From contig CALHCI010000014.1 in NCBI GenBank assembly GCA_937931165.1, positions 1 to 47,497 of the forward strand: a stretch of 47,497 nucleotides of DNA, given 5' to 3'. The notes beneath the pieces were generated by a model, which saw only the letters and a program-made list of their open reading frames with translations, was not told where the DNA came from and ran no database searches. This DNA is from an uncultured Granulosicoccaceae bacterium (GTDB lineage Bacteria; Pseudomonadota; Gammaproteobacteria; Granulosicoccales; Granulosicoccaceae). This document shows positions 9,162-17,655 of the stretch, in pieces. Made by a program: the position numbers and the translations under genes. Each line of letters opens with the position of its first letter. Positions within the stretch are counted from its first letter, which is position 1.

Positions 9162-10292
9162 TTATTGCTGGCTGAAGTGAGAGATCATGTCCTGCACGAT
9201 CAGTTTGGCGGCCTGCCCGTTTCCAAAACATTCGTCAAGCGCCTTAAATGTGTTAGCGTCGAAGCGCTGTTGCATCGCAACCGTGATGGCCTTATCGATC
9301 GCCGCCGTATTAATTCCGGTGAGCCGGTTTACACCAATATCGACAGTTTCAGTCCATTCGGTTTCATCCCGCAGTGTGATGCACTGTGTCTCAAGGAACG
9401 CTGCTTCTTTTTGCAGCCCACCTGAGTCAGTCAACACAAAGCTCGCCTGCTTAACCGTGCAGAGCATTTCAAGATAGGGCAATGGCTCAATCAGCCTGAT
9501 TGCCGGTGACAGCCTGCTGCTTATATCACTTACAGTTGCTTTTATTCTGGGGTGCACCGGAAACAACAATGGCACCGTTTTCTGTGCGATCGCATCAAGT
9601 GACGGCAATAATGCCGCAAGTAGCTCTGGTTCAGTATTAGACGGACGATGCAGAGTCAGCAACGCATACGCTTCTTCACTGTCTTGCGCGCTTTTCTGCT
9701 GTCTGCGTTCGGCAATGGCAAGGTTCCGTATAACGGTATCCCGCATTACATCACCCGAGAACACTGTTCGTTCAGCAAGGTTTTCATTGTCAAGATTACG
9801 CACGCCCGCTGGCGTGGGCGCGTATAAGCGGTCACTGCAATGATCTGTTGCTACGCGATTAATCTCTTCCGGCATGGCCCGGTTGAAACTGCGCAGGCCG
9901 GCTTCAATATGCGCAACTGGCAAGTGCAGTTTCGCGGCGGCAAGACAGGCGGCAAGTGTGGTGTTTGTATCACCGTAAACAATCACCACATCAGGTTTGT
10001 CTGCAATGAACTGCGTTTCAAGTCGTGCCAGCATCTCTCCGGTTTGAGCGCCATGGCCACCGGAGCCGACATCGAGATTGATATCCGGCGAGGGGATTTC
10101 AAGCTCATCGAAAAACACCCTCGACATCGCATCGTCGTAGTGCTGGCCGGTGTGGATGATTTTGTGTTCAATCACTCCACCAATGCCATTCTCCAGCTCT
10201 GCAAACGCCTGACAGATGGGTGCAAGCTTGACAAACTGCGGCCTGGCACCAACCACAGAGACAAATGTCATTTGTGTGTTAATCGCAGACAC
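9162..10292 (-). CDS. wecB: Non-hydrolysing UDP-GlcNAc-type 2-epimerase (WecB/WbpI family)
   Basis: A 376-residue enzyme with the GT-B-like epimerase signatures: GARPQFVKLAP at the N terminus, VYGDTNTT, HIEAGLRS, PEEINR and DSGGLQKEA. It inverts C2 of a UDP-N-acetyl amino sugar, giving a manno-configured product. Because it is surrounded by WbpB-, WbpE- and WbpD-like genes, the substrate is probably UDP-2,3-diacetamido-glucuronic acid (a WbpI role) rather than plain UDP-GlcNAc; the sequence alone cannot separate WecB from WbpI. The start chosen is GTG at 10292, which directly abuts the aminotransferase stop; ATG at 10271 is an alternative but lacks a ribosome binding site. Confidence 0.9.
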   Translation of the reverse strand: MSAINTQMTFVSVVGARPQFVKLAPICQAFAELENGIGGVIEHKIIHTGQHYDDAMSRVFFDELEIPSPDINLDVGSGGHGAQTGEMLARLETQFIADKPDVVIVYGDTNTTLAACLAAAKLHLPVAHIEAGLRSFNRAMPEEINRVATDHCSDRLYAPTPAGVRNLDNENLAERTVFSGDVMRDTVIRNLAIAERRQQKSAQDSEEAYALLTLHRPSNTEPELLAALLPSLDAIAQKTVPLLFPVHPRIKATVSDISSRLSPAIRLIEPLPYLEMLCTVKQASFVLTDSGGLQKEAAFLETQCITLRDETEWTETVDIGVNRLTGINTAAIDKAITVAMQQRFDANTFKALDECFGNGQAAKLIVQDMISHFSQQ

Positions 10293-11477
10293 TTATTTTT
10301 TCTGGAAAGACGCTATCGCATCAACCACATACTGCTGCTGTGCGCTGGAAACTTCAGGGTACACAGGCACAGAGATGACAGACTGCGCTGCTTCTTCTGA
10401 AACCGGAAAGTCACCCTTTTGATAACCAAGTGACGAGAAGCACTCCTGCAAATGCAGTGGCACAGGATAGTAGACCTCACTGCCTATTTTTCTATCGTTC
10501 AGGTGGGCACGAAGGTCATCACGATGGTTAACGCGAACGGTGTACTGATTAAAGATGTGCCGCCCGCCGTCTATGCGGTACGGTGCCGTGATGTCCGGGC
10601 ACTGCGCGCCAAACAACGCATCGTAACGATCAGCATTTTTCTGCCGGCCAGTGGTCCATTCATCGAGGTATTTAAGTTTTACTGAGAGCACCGCGGCCTG
10701 TAGTGCGTCGAGTCGGAAGTTGCCACCAATCATGGCATGGTAGTATTTTGGCTTGCCACCATGGACTCTCAGCACGCGGAGTTTTTCTGCCAATTCTTCG
10801 TTTTGTGTAACCACCATACCGCCATCGCCGAATGCACCAAGATTTTTACTGGGAAAAAACGAAAAACATCCGATATCACCGATACTTCCCGCTCTTACCC
10901 CGTCACCTGATTCAGCACCAATTGCCTGTGCCGCATCTTCTATGACGTAGAGATTGTTCTCTTTAGCCAGCGTCATGAGTGGTTCCATGTCGGCAGTTTG
11001 CCCAAACAGGTGTACCGGCATAACCGCCTTAATGGTTCGGTTGGATTTTTTATTCACCAGCACGCCATTCTTCATCACGCACTGTTCACGAATAAACGCA
11101 TTCACAGAATCTGCACTGAGGTTATACGTCGCCGGGTCAATATCACAGAACACCGGTGTTGCACCAAGTCTTGCAATCGCACCACCCGTAGCAAAGAAAG
11201 TAAACGGCGTGGTTATCACCTCATGCTCAGGACCAATGTCGAGTGCCATTAGCGCCACCAGCAGCGCATCGCTACCAGACGACACCCCTATTGCATGATC
11301 CACTCGACTGTAGGCTGCAACCTCCTTTTCAAATCCGGCTACCATCGGCCCCATCACGAAGTATTGACTCTCGCATACTTCATCCAGTGCGACCTTGATC
11401 TCGTCACGAATGCCACGGTACTGTGCTTTTAAGTCAAGCAGCGGCACTGAGGTCACAGGTTCGACACTCGTGTTCAT
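10293..11477 (-). CDS. DegT/DnrJ/EryC1/StrS family PLP aminotransferase (WbpE-like)
   Basis: Sugar aminotransferase of 394 residues from the preferred ATG. The PLP Schiff-base lysine is Lys211 within SFFPSKNLG. EDAAQAIGA (residues 180-188) holds the Asp that contacts the pyridine nitrogen. Ser/Gly residues near VSSGSDAL bind the phosphate. It would add an amino group to the 3-keto-hexuronic acid made by the Gfo/Idh/MocA enzyme. A longer reading from TTG 11501 exists, but ATG 11477 has GGGAG eight bases upstream and is preferred. It follows the acetyltransferase gene after a 66-base gap, the largest in this operon. Confidence 0.9.
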   Translation of the reverse strand: MNTSVEPVTSVPLLDLKAQYRGIRDEIKVALDEVCESQYFVMGPMVAGFEKEVAAYSRVDHAIGVSSGSDALLVALMALDIGPEHEVITTPFTFFATGGAIARLGATPVFCDIDPATYNLSADSVNAFIREQCVMKNGVLVNKKSNRTIKAVMPVHLFGQTADMEPLMTLAKENNLYVIEDAAQAIGAESGDGVRAGSIGDIGCFSFFPSKNLGAFGDGGMVVTQNEELAEKLRVLRVHGGKPKYYHAMIGGNFRLDALQAAVLSVKLKYLDEWTTGRQKNADRYDALFGAQCPDITAPYRIDGGRHIFNQYTVRVNHRDDLRAHLNDRKIGSEVYYPVPLHLQECFSSLGYQKGDFPVSEEAAQSVISVPVYPEVSSAQQQYVVDAIASFQKK

Positions 11478-11543
11478 TTTGAAGCTCCCGAAGATAAGCA
11501 ACGTCTAATACTGTTAAACCAAATGCTCATAAGTTAAGTGTTG

Positions 11544-12149
11544 TTATTCAATTTCTGTAACGGTGTGGCCGACTTGCTCATAACGTTTGCTACATGCACT
11601 GCATTGCGTTGTTTCCCGCGCCTGAACGCTGACCTCAAGCGCCAGTTTTTCTCCGCAGTAGCATACAAACCCGCGCAATCGCCCGGGGTTCCCAACAATC
11701 AATGCATAGTCGGGCACGTCACGTGTGACCACACTACCGGCACCAATAAAACAATATTGACCCAGGGTAGTGCCACAAACTACAGTGGCATTAGCACCAA
11801 TTGATGCGCCGGTACGAACCAGTGTGCGGCGATATTCATCTTTCCGATTAATGTGGCTGCGCGGGTTAATGACGTTGGTAAACACCATGGATGGACCGCA
11901 GAATACGTTGTCTTCGAGTTCAACACCGGTATAGACACTGACGTTGTTTTGTATTTTTACGTTTTTACCGATAATGCAGCCGGGTGAAACCACCACATTT
12001 TGTCCAAAATTACACCCCTCACCGATAACCGAATTCGACATAATATGCGAGAAATGCCAGATTTTTGTATTAGCACCAACGGTGGCGCCCTCATCTATCC
12101 ATGCGGACTCATGAGCAAAGAAGTGATCTGATGATTCAGGCATTGGCAT
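11544..12149 (-). CDS. Left-handed beta-helix N-acetyltransferase (WbpD/WlbB-like) with cysteine-rich tail
   Basis: A 201-residue acyltransferase made of hexapeptide repeats (for example VIGEGCNFGQNVVV, CIIGKNVKIQNNV and SIGANATVVCG), the fold of acetyl-CoA-dependent sugar acetyltransferases. The insertion loop TNVINPRSHINRKDEYR is characteristic of the WbpD/WlbB group, which acetylates the 3-amino group of UDP-2-acetamido-3-amino-glucuronic acid. The last 45 residues carry Cys163-x-Cys165 and Cys183-x-x-Cys186, a likely zinc-binding ribbon that the minimal enzymes lack. It overlaps the end of the FAD oxidoreductase gene by 14 bases. A second in-frame ATG at 12143 is an alternative start. Confidence 0.9.
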   Translation of the reverse strand: MPMPESSDHFFAHESAWIDEGATVGANTKIWHFSHIMSNSVIGEGCNFGQNVVVSPGCIIGKNVKIQNNVSVYTGVELEDNVFCGPSMVFTNVINPRSHINRKDEYRRTLVRTGASIGANATVVCGTTLGQYCFIGAGSVVTRDVPDYALIVGNPGRLRGFVCYCGEKLALEVSVQARETTQCSACSKRYEQVGHTVTEIE

Positions 12150-13461
12150 TCACCTGCTCGGTAAACGATGAGTAGAAGCGATTGACCGCACCCACCACTT
12201 CGTTGTTGTTTAACGTGGCATTGACAAACTGGCTGGTATTGAGCACGTGCAACCTTGGATCTGTCGTTTGTACACCAGGCACGAGACTGGAATAACCAAG
12301 TACTTGCAACGGCTGCACTTTGATTGCACGGTTAACGTGAACACTGACAATGTCAGTCTCATCAAAATCAGGAAACATACGCTTTATACCGTCAACAAAC
12401 GATTCTTTGAAATATTCATCGGTCTTGCTGATTTCTTCATCGGTAGATAATAAGTAACGTGGCAAATAAGTCAGGTTGTAACCGTCTGTGTTTTCCACAT
12501 CGACCACATTGCTCATGCCGATAACACCGGTAAACGGTATCGATTCATCTGCGATGTTCACGACGTAGTACCGGGTAATTGGCTTTTTAGTCACCAATAC
12601 CACGCAAACCACGCCGAGGTATTCAACCCCCGGTTCAGAGCTGGCATCCTCTATCGCGAGCATCCCGGGGGAGACGATCTGTTTCAGTACATTGACCGGA
12701 CTGGTACAAATAACATGATCAAAGAGCATCTCACTGGAGTCATTTTTGACACAAATGCCATCGACAGACGGCGTTATTTCTTTAACGGCATTCTGCGTTA
12801 CAACAGTCCCGCCGTTGCCGGTAATTACACACTCCATTTTTTTCATAATGCTATGGTAGCCACCTTTGACGTGACCAAGATGCTCAGCACTCGCTGATTT
12901 ATCCCGAGCAGAAAACATCCTTTTGATATACGACCAGATAAACACAGCTGAAACCCGCTGATAACTCGGGCCGAGTTTGGCGAGAAGTAGCGGTTTCCAA
13001 AGTTTCTCTACATTTTCGTTACCAGACACCTTACGTAGCCACTGTTCGCACGAAACCTTTTCAAGTGGCTTCCAGTTATTAATGCGGGAGGCATAAAGCA
13101 TGGTGAAACCCAGACGTACTTTAGACACCAGCGATAGCAGTGGAAATTTCAAAAACTCGACGTTACTGCTTATAGAATGAAGCTTCTTGTCGACATAAAA
13201 ACCCGTGTAGGTTCTGCGCCATTGCAAGTCGTCCTTCATGTCCAGCTCGTCCAGCAGCCCGATCAGATTCTGATCTGAAGGCAGAATGACGTGATAGAAC
13301 CTGTCCCAGATAACGCCATCGAAGTCATGCCAGGTTGTCAGGCCACCGGTTCTGTCGGCATGTTCAATAACCGTCACGCGATGTCCGTCGGCGGCAAGTT
13401 TGTGTGCGAGGGTCATCCCCATCAATCCGCCGCCAACAATGCCTATGTTTTTTGCCGTCAT
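12136..13461 (-). CDS. NAD(P)/FAD-dependent oxidoreductase (protoporphyrinogen-oxidase/amine-oxidase-like)
   Basis: A 441-residue flavoprotein. The dinucleotide-binding GIVGGGLMG starts at residue 7, and is followed by the beta-alpha-beta end VIEHADRTGG, which contacts FAD ribose. This family is common in sugar-modification and glycan clusters, where its substrate is usually unknown. The reading frame extends upstream to 13515, but that would overlap the preceding gene by about 50 bases and place 18 non-homologous residues before the Rossmann fold. The ATG at 13461 lies four bases after the upstream stop and is preferred. No signal peptide. Possible roles include oxidation of a lipid-linked or nucleotide sugar made by this operon. 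Confidence 0.82.
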   Translation of the reverse strand: MTAKNIGIVGGGLMGMTLAHKLAADGHRVTVIEHADRTGGLTTWHDFDGVIWDRFYHVILPSDQNLIGLLDELDMKDDLQWRRTYTGFYVDKKLHSISSNVEFLKFPLLSLVSKVRLGFTMLYASRINNWKPLEKVSCEQWLRKVSGNENVEKLWKPLLLAKLGPSYQRVSAVFIWSYIKRMFSARDKSASAEHLGHVKGGYHSIMKKMECVITGNGGTVVTQNAVKEITPSVDGICVKNDSSEMLFDHVICTSPVNVLKQIVSPGMLAIEDASSEPGVEYLGVVCVVLVTKKPITRYYVVNIADESIPFTGVIGMSNVVDVENTDGYNLTYLPRYLLSTDEEISKTDEYFKESFVDGIKRMFPDFDETDIVSVHVNRAIKVQPLQVLGYSSLVPGVQTTDPRLHVLNTSQFVNATLNNNEVVGAVNRFYSSFTEQVNANA

Positions 13462-13465
13462 CGGA

Positions 13466-14470
13466 CTAGTTAATACCGAAGCCACGATCTGCGACTGCCT
13501 GCTTTTGCCAGGCAATGGTTTTCTTCAAACCTTCGTCAAGTGACACTTTAGCAGAGGTACCCAACAGCTTTTGACTCAGGCTGGTGTCTGGCACGCGACG
13601 CATCACATCCTCATATTTGTTCTTACTGAACGACTCATAAGGCACGAGTTCGTAATTTAATTCACCGGGTGTTCCAGTGGCCAGCTTTACACGCTTTGCG
13701 AGCTCAATAATGGTGACCTCTTCCTGACTGCCAATGTTTAGAATTTCACCATTGGCCTCGTCCCGAATGATTGACTGGTACATACCGTCCACCGTGTCGG
13801 ACACATAGGTAAAGCTTCGCGTTTGTTGCCCGTCACCATGAATTGGGATGGTCTCGTCGTTAAGCACTGCATTAATAAACACTGGCGGTGGCCCACCCCA
13901 CCACGACAATGGCTGGCGCGGTCCGTAAGAGCCAAAAAAACGCAGCAATGTCACCGGAAAACCATAGGCATCCTGATAAGCCAGTGCCAGATGTTCATCA
14001 AACAGTTTTGAGACCGCGTAGCTCCAACGGGGTGCTTTAGAATTTCCAATCAGGCTGTCGGTAGAGGCCTCAGAAAAAGGCACAGCCGGGTTACGACCGT
14101 AGACATCCGAAGTCGAGGCAAGCACGCATTTGATATTCCGGTCTTTTCCAAAATCGAGGGCATTCTCTGTTCCGTAGTAGTTTATTTTGAGCGTATCAAT
14201 AGCTTTGCCGTAACGTGGAATCTTAAAGGCAGCCAGATGCACCAGTACTTCAATATCGTCACTGAGTTGCTGAAACGTCTTGCTGTCGGTTACATCAGCC
14301 TGTACGAACTCGAAGTTCGGATTTTCCATAGCCCCGGCAATATTGGACAGATGTCCCATCGACAGATTATCCAACCCAACAACACGATGCCCCTCGGCCA
14401 GCAACCGTTCTGTCAGATTTGAACCGAGGAAACCTGCCGCACCTGTTACCAGAACTGTTTTACCGGTCAT
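13466..14470 (-). CDS. NAD-dependent sugar-nucleotide epimerase/dehydratase (extended SDR, GalE-like)
   Basis: A 334-residue extended SDR. The NAD-binding motif GAAGFLG occupies residues 10-16. The catalytic pair is Tyr151 and Lys155 in WSYAVSKLFDE. Asp61-rich QADVTD binds the adenine, and LASTSDVYG carries the active-site serine/threonine. It probably epimerises or dehydrates a UDP- or dTDP-sugar for the glycan built by this operon. The start is two bases after the GT2 stop, with GAAGAA from the end of the GT2 gene as ribosome binding site. Substrate not determined. Confidence 0.88.
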   Translation of the reverse strand: MTGKTVLVTGAAGFLGSNLTERLLAEGHRVVGLDNLSMGHLSNIAGAMENPNFEFVQADVTDSKTFQQLSDDIEVLVHLAAFKIPRYGKAIDTLKINYYGTENALDFGKDRNIKCVLASTSDVYGRNPAVPFSEASTDSLIGNSKAPRWSYAVSKLFDEHLALAYQDAYGFPVTLLRFFGSYGPRQPLSWWGGPPPVFINAVLNDETIPIHGDGQQTRSFTYVSDTVDGMYQSIIRDEANGEILNIGSQEEVTIIELAKRVKLATGTPGELNYELVPYESFSKNKYEDVMRRVPDTSLSQKLLGTSAKVSLDEGLKKTIAWQKQAVADRGFGIN

Positions 14471-14472
14471 TG

Positions 14473-15525
14473 TTATTCTTCGTTTAGTGTTTGTTTGAGT
14501 GAGTGGAACTTAGTTGCACTCAGGTGATAGAGCTCTTCAAAGTTGCGTTTATTCTGTAGTGCCAGGACACCGAGTCCGATCAACTGAATGGCGAGCATTA
14601 TCGCAACCAGCCCAACAACATACGTATGCGGGTACTTTGAAAACGCCAAAGAGAAAGCACCCGCTTGCATGTCCTCGGCACTCATCGACTGCAATGCCCA
14701 AAGGGACTCGAAGTAGTGCGCAAACATCCAGAAAGTCGAATACACAGCAAACAGGGAAATAAAAATCCCTGGCAGGATGAAAAAAAACATGGGGCGAAAA
14801 ACAAAGCCCGACATTAATGTTGAATTGATCTGACTCATCAGGCGCATACTCGACTGCCGCGACTCACCGTGTGCCAGTTGCGGCCCCCAGTCGAGTCTTC
14901 CCGGCACTTCAACAATCTTGGCTCTGACTACCATGGCTTTGTAAAGTGTTTCCGGCATCAGATCGAGCCCCATGGAGCGGAAGTCCATCGAACGTATAAA
15001 CGGTCCGTCGTACACGCGTACCATGGAAGTCAGTGTAGAGAGATTGCCATGACTGAAAAACTTCAGAAACCGGTTACCCCAGGTACTGAAGAATTTACGC
15101 AGTACCGGCACATTAGAAATAGATCCACCCTCCGTGTAAGGGGATGCGAGCACTACCTTGGCGTGCTCTTGCTGCATCTTCTCAACCATCTCCTCGATGT
15201 GCCTCACGTCATAGCTGAGATCAACATCAAGCGTGACAACGTAATCGCCAATAGTGTTCACAAAACCGAATCGAAGCGCCTGACCGACACCGAAATTGGT
15301 CGGATGGTGCAGCGTTTTTACGCCGGTAATCTCTTCGTCGAGTTCATCGGCAATACGGCCGGTCCCGTCAGAACTTCCGTCATTAATAATCAGTACTTCC
15401 CAATTGAAACGCCCATCGAGCGATGTCAGATATTCACAAATCTGCACAACGTGCTCGCGCAGCAGTGCCTCTTCGTTATAGACAGGCAGAATAATTGACA
15501 GTAAAGGCAAACGAGTCGCTTGCAT
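14473..15525 (-). CDS. Family 2 glycosyltransferase, polyprenyl-phosphate type (DPM1/GtrB/ArnC-like)
   Basis: A 350-residue inverting GT-A glycosyltransferase. The nucleotide-binding NDGSSDGTG is at residues 48-56. The metal-binding DXD motif appears as DVD at 100-102. Two C-terminal membrane helices near residues 243-270 and 300-325 anchor it. This layout fits enzymes that move a sugar from a nucleotide onto undecaprenyl phosphate at the cytoplasmic face. It is the first gene of the eight-gene glycan operon. Inference: the product could be flipped and used by the GT39-like enzyme at 5372. A GAGAG lies seven bases before the ATG. Confidence 0.9.
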   Translation of the reverse strand: MQATRLPLLSIILPVYNEEALLREHVVQICEYLTSLDGRFNWEVLIINDGSSDGTGRIADELDEEITGVKTLHHPTNFGVGQALRFGFVNTIGDYVVTLDVDLSYDVRHIEEMVEKMQQEHAKVVLASPYTEGGSISNVPVLRKFFSTWGNRFLKFFSHGNLSTLTSMVRVYDGPFIRSMDFRSMGLDLMPETLYKAMVVRAKIVEVPGRLDWGPQLAHGESRQSSMRLMSQINSTLMSGFVFRPMFFFILPGIFISLFAVYSTFWMFAHYFESLWALQSMSAEDMQAGAFSLAFSKYPHTYVVGLVAIMLAIQLIGLGVLALQNKRNFEELYHLSATKFHSLKQTLNEE

Positions 15526-15616
15526 GGGAGGCTCTCAGGTTTACGGGACTCAATAGGCAGGCGGCTATCATTGCCGACCCGAGTCTTCTTAACAACTATC
15601 GGCTGGAAACCTTAGA

Positions 15617-15622
15617 ATTATA
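15617..15622 (-). promoter_or_regulatory. Possible -10 box of the glycan operon
   Basis: On the minus strand the 198-base gap between the acyl-ligase gene and the GT2 gene contains a perfect TATAAT, about 90 bases before the GT2 start. No good -35 hexamer is found 16-18 bases upstream of it, so it would be a weak or activator-dependent promoter if real. Confidence 0.35.
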
Positions 15623-15723
15623 ATGTCATTCTGCCAGGATACGGAAACGTAGAACCGGTAACAATTGTCAGAGATTTAAAGCATAAATCGACAGCGTTTT
15701 GACACGTAAAGAGAGCAAAAGTG

Positions 15724-17655
15724 TTACTCCGGTGCAGCTGGTACTAATTTGACAATCTCTTGCAGCGACTCCGGATTGGCCAACGCCGTTAGATTGTTAA
15801 CCGGTACACGGTTAACGGCATCTCTGGCTGCTTTTTCTGATAGCTTACCGTTGTGAGTACGCGGTAATTGGGGCACTTTCGCGACGATTGCCGGAACGTG
15901 CAACCGACTCGCTTCGGTGGCCAGCCGTTTTTTTAACTGCAGCACAAAAGACCGCTCAAGTGGTTCGCTGGATTGCATAACTAACAGCAATACCAGGCGC
16001 GAACCACCCGGTTCCCGAACAGATACCTGTTCAATCGCCATCGATTCACTGACACCGTCTGTCTGATTAACGATACTTAGTATTTCTGCAGGGCCGATTC
16101 TAACGCCACGGATATTCAGAGTGCCATCAGAGCGGCCCAGTATTCGAGGTGATCCATCTGCAGTGATTCTGATTTGATCCCCGTGCGTCCAGACAGAAGG
16201 ATTTTTTTCAAAGTAACTCGACAACATTTTTTTGTTTTCGGGATCGTTCCACATAAAAACCGGTTGCGAGGGAAAAGGCTTAACCACAACCAGTTCCCCG
16301 GTACCTTGTATGTCGATACCTGCTTCAGACTTAACCTGAACATCAATTCCGAGTGAGATGCACTGACTATCACCCGCACGTACCGGAAGATCAGGGTGCC
16401 CAAGTACCAGACAACCGATCATATCAGTACCACCGGAGACAGACTGCACAGGCACATCCTTGAAGTTTTCAGTAATCCAGTGAAACTGAGCTTCATACAA
16501 CACGGAGCCAGTACTTTGTATTGCACGGAGCGCAGGGAATCCAAAATGGCTGCATGGCGTAATGCCTGACTCAATTAAATACTGGATGTAAGCCGGGCTG
16601 GTGCCAAACACGGTAACGTTGTGTGCAGCCAATACCTTGAGCAGTTGAGATTTCTCGGGAAAAGACACACTGCCATCGTAAAGCACAATCGGCGTTGCGC
16701 TGGCCAGCGCACTTAACTGCCAGTTCCACATCATCCAGCCGGTAGAGGTTTGAAACAACAGCTTGTCTCTGGCAGTCAGCCCACTGTGAAGACGATGTTC
16801 TTTGATGTGTTCCAGCAGGGTGCCACCTGCACCATGAACAATGCATTTGGGCACACCGGTTGTACCGGAGGAAAACATAATAAACAGTGGATGATTAAAT
16901 GGAAAATCGACAAGTTTTTCCAGCGACAGTGACTCACCGGAGATAGCACTTTGATACGAATGAACGCCTACTTTAAATTCGACTACCCGGTCAAACGCAG
17001 TCAGTGTGATTAGATGACGGATTGATTTAACCGCATTAAGCAACCCGGTCACACTGCTGTCGACAGGGTTATCTGTACCGTTTAACCGGTAGTGCAAATC
17101 TGCAAACAACAGGGTTGGTTCAAGTTGCTCAAAGCGCTCTACCATGGCCGATACACCAAGCTCCGGCGACACCGAAGACCAGTATGCACCAAGTGCAGTA
17201 CTCGCGAGGCAGGCAACAATACTTTCGATAGAGTTCCTGGCTACCGCGACTACACGATCACCGGAAACAACCCCCAGCGTCTGTAGCGTTGCAGCCATAC
17301 ACATCGCCTGATCTCGAAGCTCGCACCAGGTAGCGGTAGTGACATCACCAGTTTCTCTGACAACGGTTACCGCAACCGTATCTGCCGCGCCAGTCGACGC
17401 CGGCTGCAACAGACATTTTGCGTAGTTCAGGTTCAGATTGGGGAAAAACTCGCGATCAGTCAGGCTGCTGCCGCGAAGTACCGGGGATGAGTCACCGCTA
17501 ACAGGCAACGCTGCAAACTGCAGCAGCTCAGCCCAGAACGCTTTCGGGTTATCGCAACACCAGCGATGCAGAGATGGGTAGTCTGTAAAAGTCTGCCCGT
17601 GCTGTGCGCCAATGGCGGTTGAAAATTGTTCCAGTGCAGATGGCACTTCACTCAT
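15724..17655 (-). CDS. Acetoacetyl-CoA-synthetase-type AMP-forming acyl ligase
   Basis: A 643-residue ANL-superfamily enzyme matching acetoacetate-CoA ligase along its whole length. ATP-binding motif A3 is FSSGTTGVPK at 261-270. The substrate/AMP motif is VSGGTDMIG at 406-414. Motif A7 is HGD at 491-493, and the hinge region is GRSDGTLNIRGVRIGP. The catalytic Lys604 lies in PRTHNGKLSE. By family it would adenylate acetoacetate or a related C4 acid. The reading frame extends to 17736, but ATG 17655 is preferred because it begins eight bases before the end of the carrier-protein gene. In this operon it may load the carrier protein rather than only make free acetoacetyl-CoA. Catabolic acetoacetate use remains an alternative. 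Confidence 0.88.
   Translation of the reverse strand: MSEVPSALEQFSTAIGAQHGQTFTDYPSLHRWCCDNPKAFWAELLQFAALPVSGDSSPVLRGSSLTDREFFPNLNLNYAKCLLQPASTGAADTVAVTVVRETGDVTTATWCELRDQAMCMAATLQTLGVVSGDRVVAVARNSIESIVACLASTALGAYWSSVSPELGVSAMVERFEQLEPTLLFADLHYRLNGTDNPVDSSVTGLLNAVKSIRHLITLTAFDRVVEFKVGVHSYQSAISGESLSLEKLVDFPFNHPLFIMFSSGTTGVPKCIVHGAGGTLLEHIKEHRLHSGLTARDKLLFQTSTGWMMWNWQLSALASATPIVLYDGSVSFPEKSQLLKVLAAHNVTVFGTSPAYIQYLIESGITPCSHFGFPALRAIQSTGSVLYEAQFHWITENFKDVPVQSVSGGTDMIGCLVLGHPDLPVRAGDSQCISLGIDVQVKSEAGIDIQGTGELVVVKPFPSQPVFMWNDPENKKMLSSYFEKNPSVWTHGDQIRITADGSPRILGRSDGTLNIRGVRIGPAEILSIVNQTDGVSESMAIEQVSVREPGGSRLVLLLVMQSSEPLERSFVLQLKKRLATEASRLHVPAIVAKVPQLPRTHNGKLSEKAARDAVNRVPVNNLTALANPESLQEIVKLVPAAPE

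Noticed and set aside
9840-10400. 186-codon plus-strand frame
   Set aside because: Antisense to the epimerase and aminotransferase genes, which carry intact catalytic motifs.
14869-15498. 209-codon plus-strand frame
   Set aside because: Antisense shadow of the GT2 gene, whose motifs are clear.
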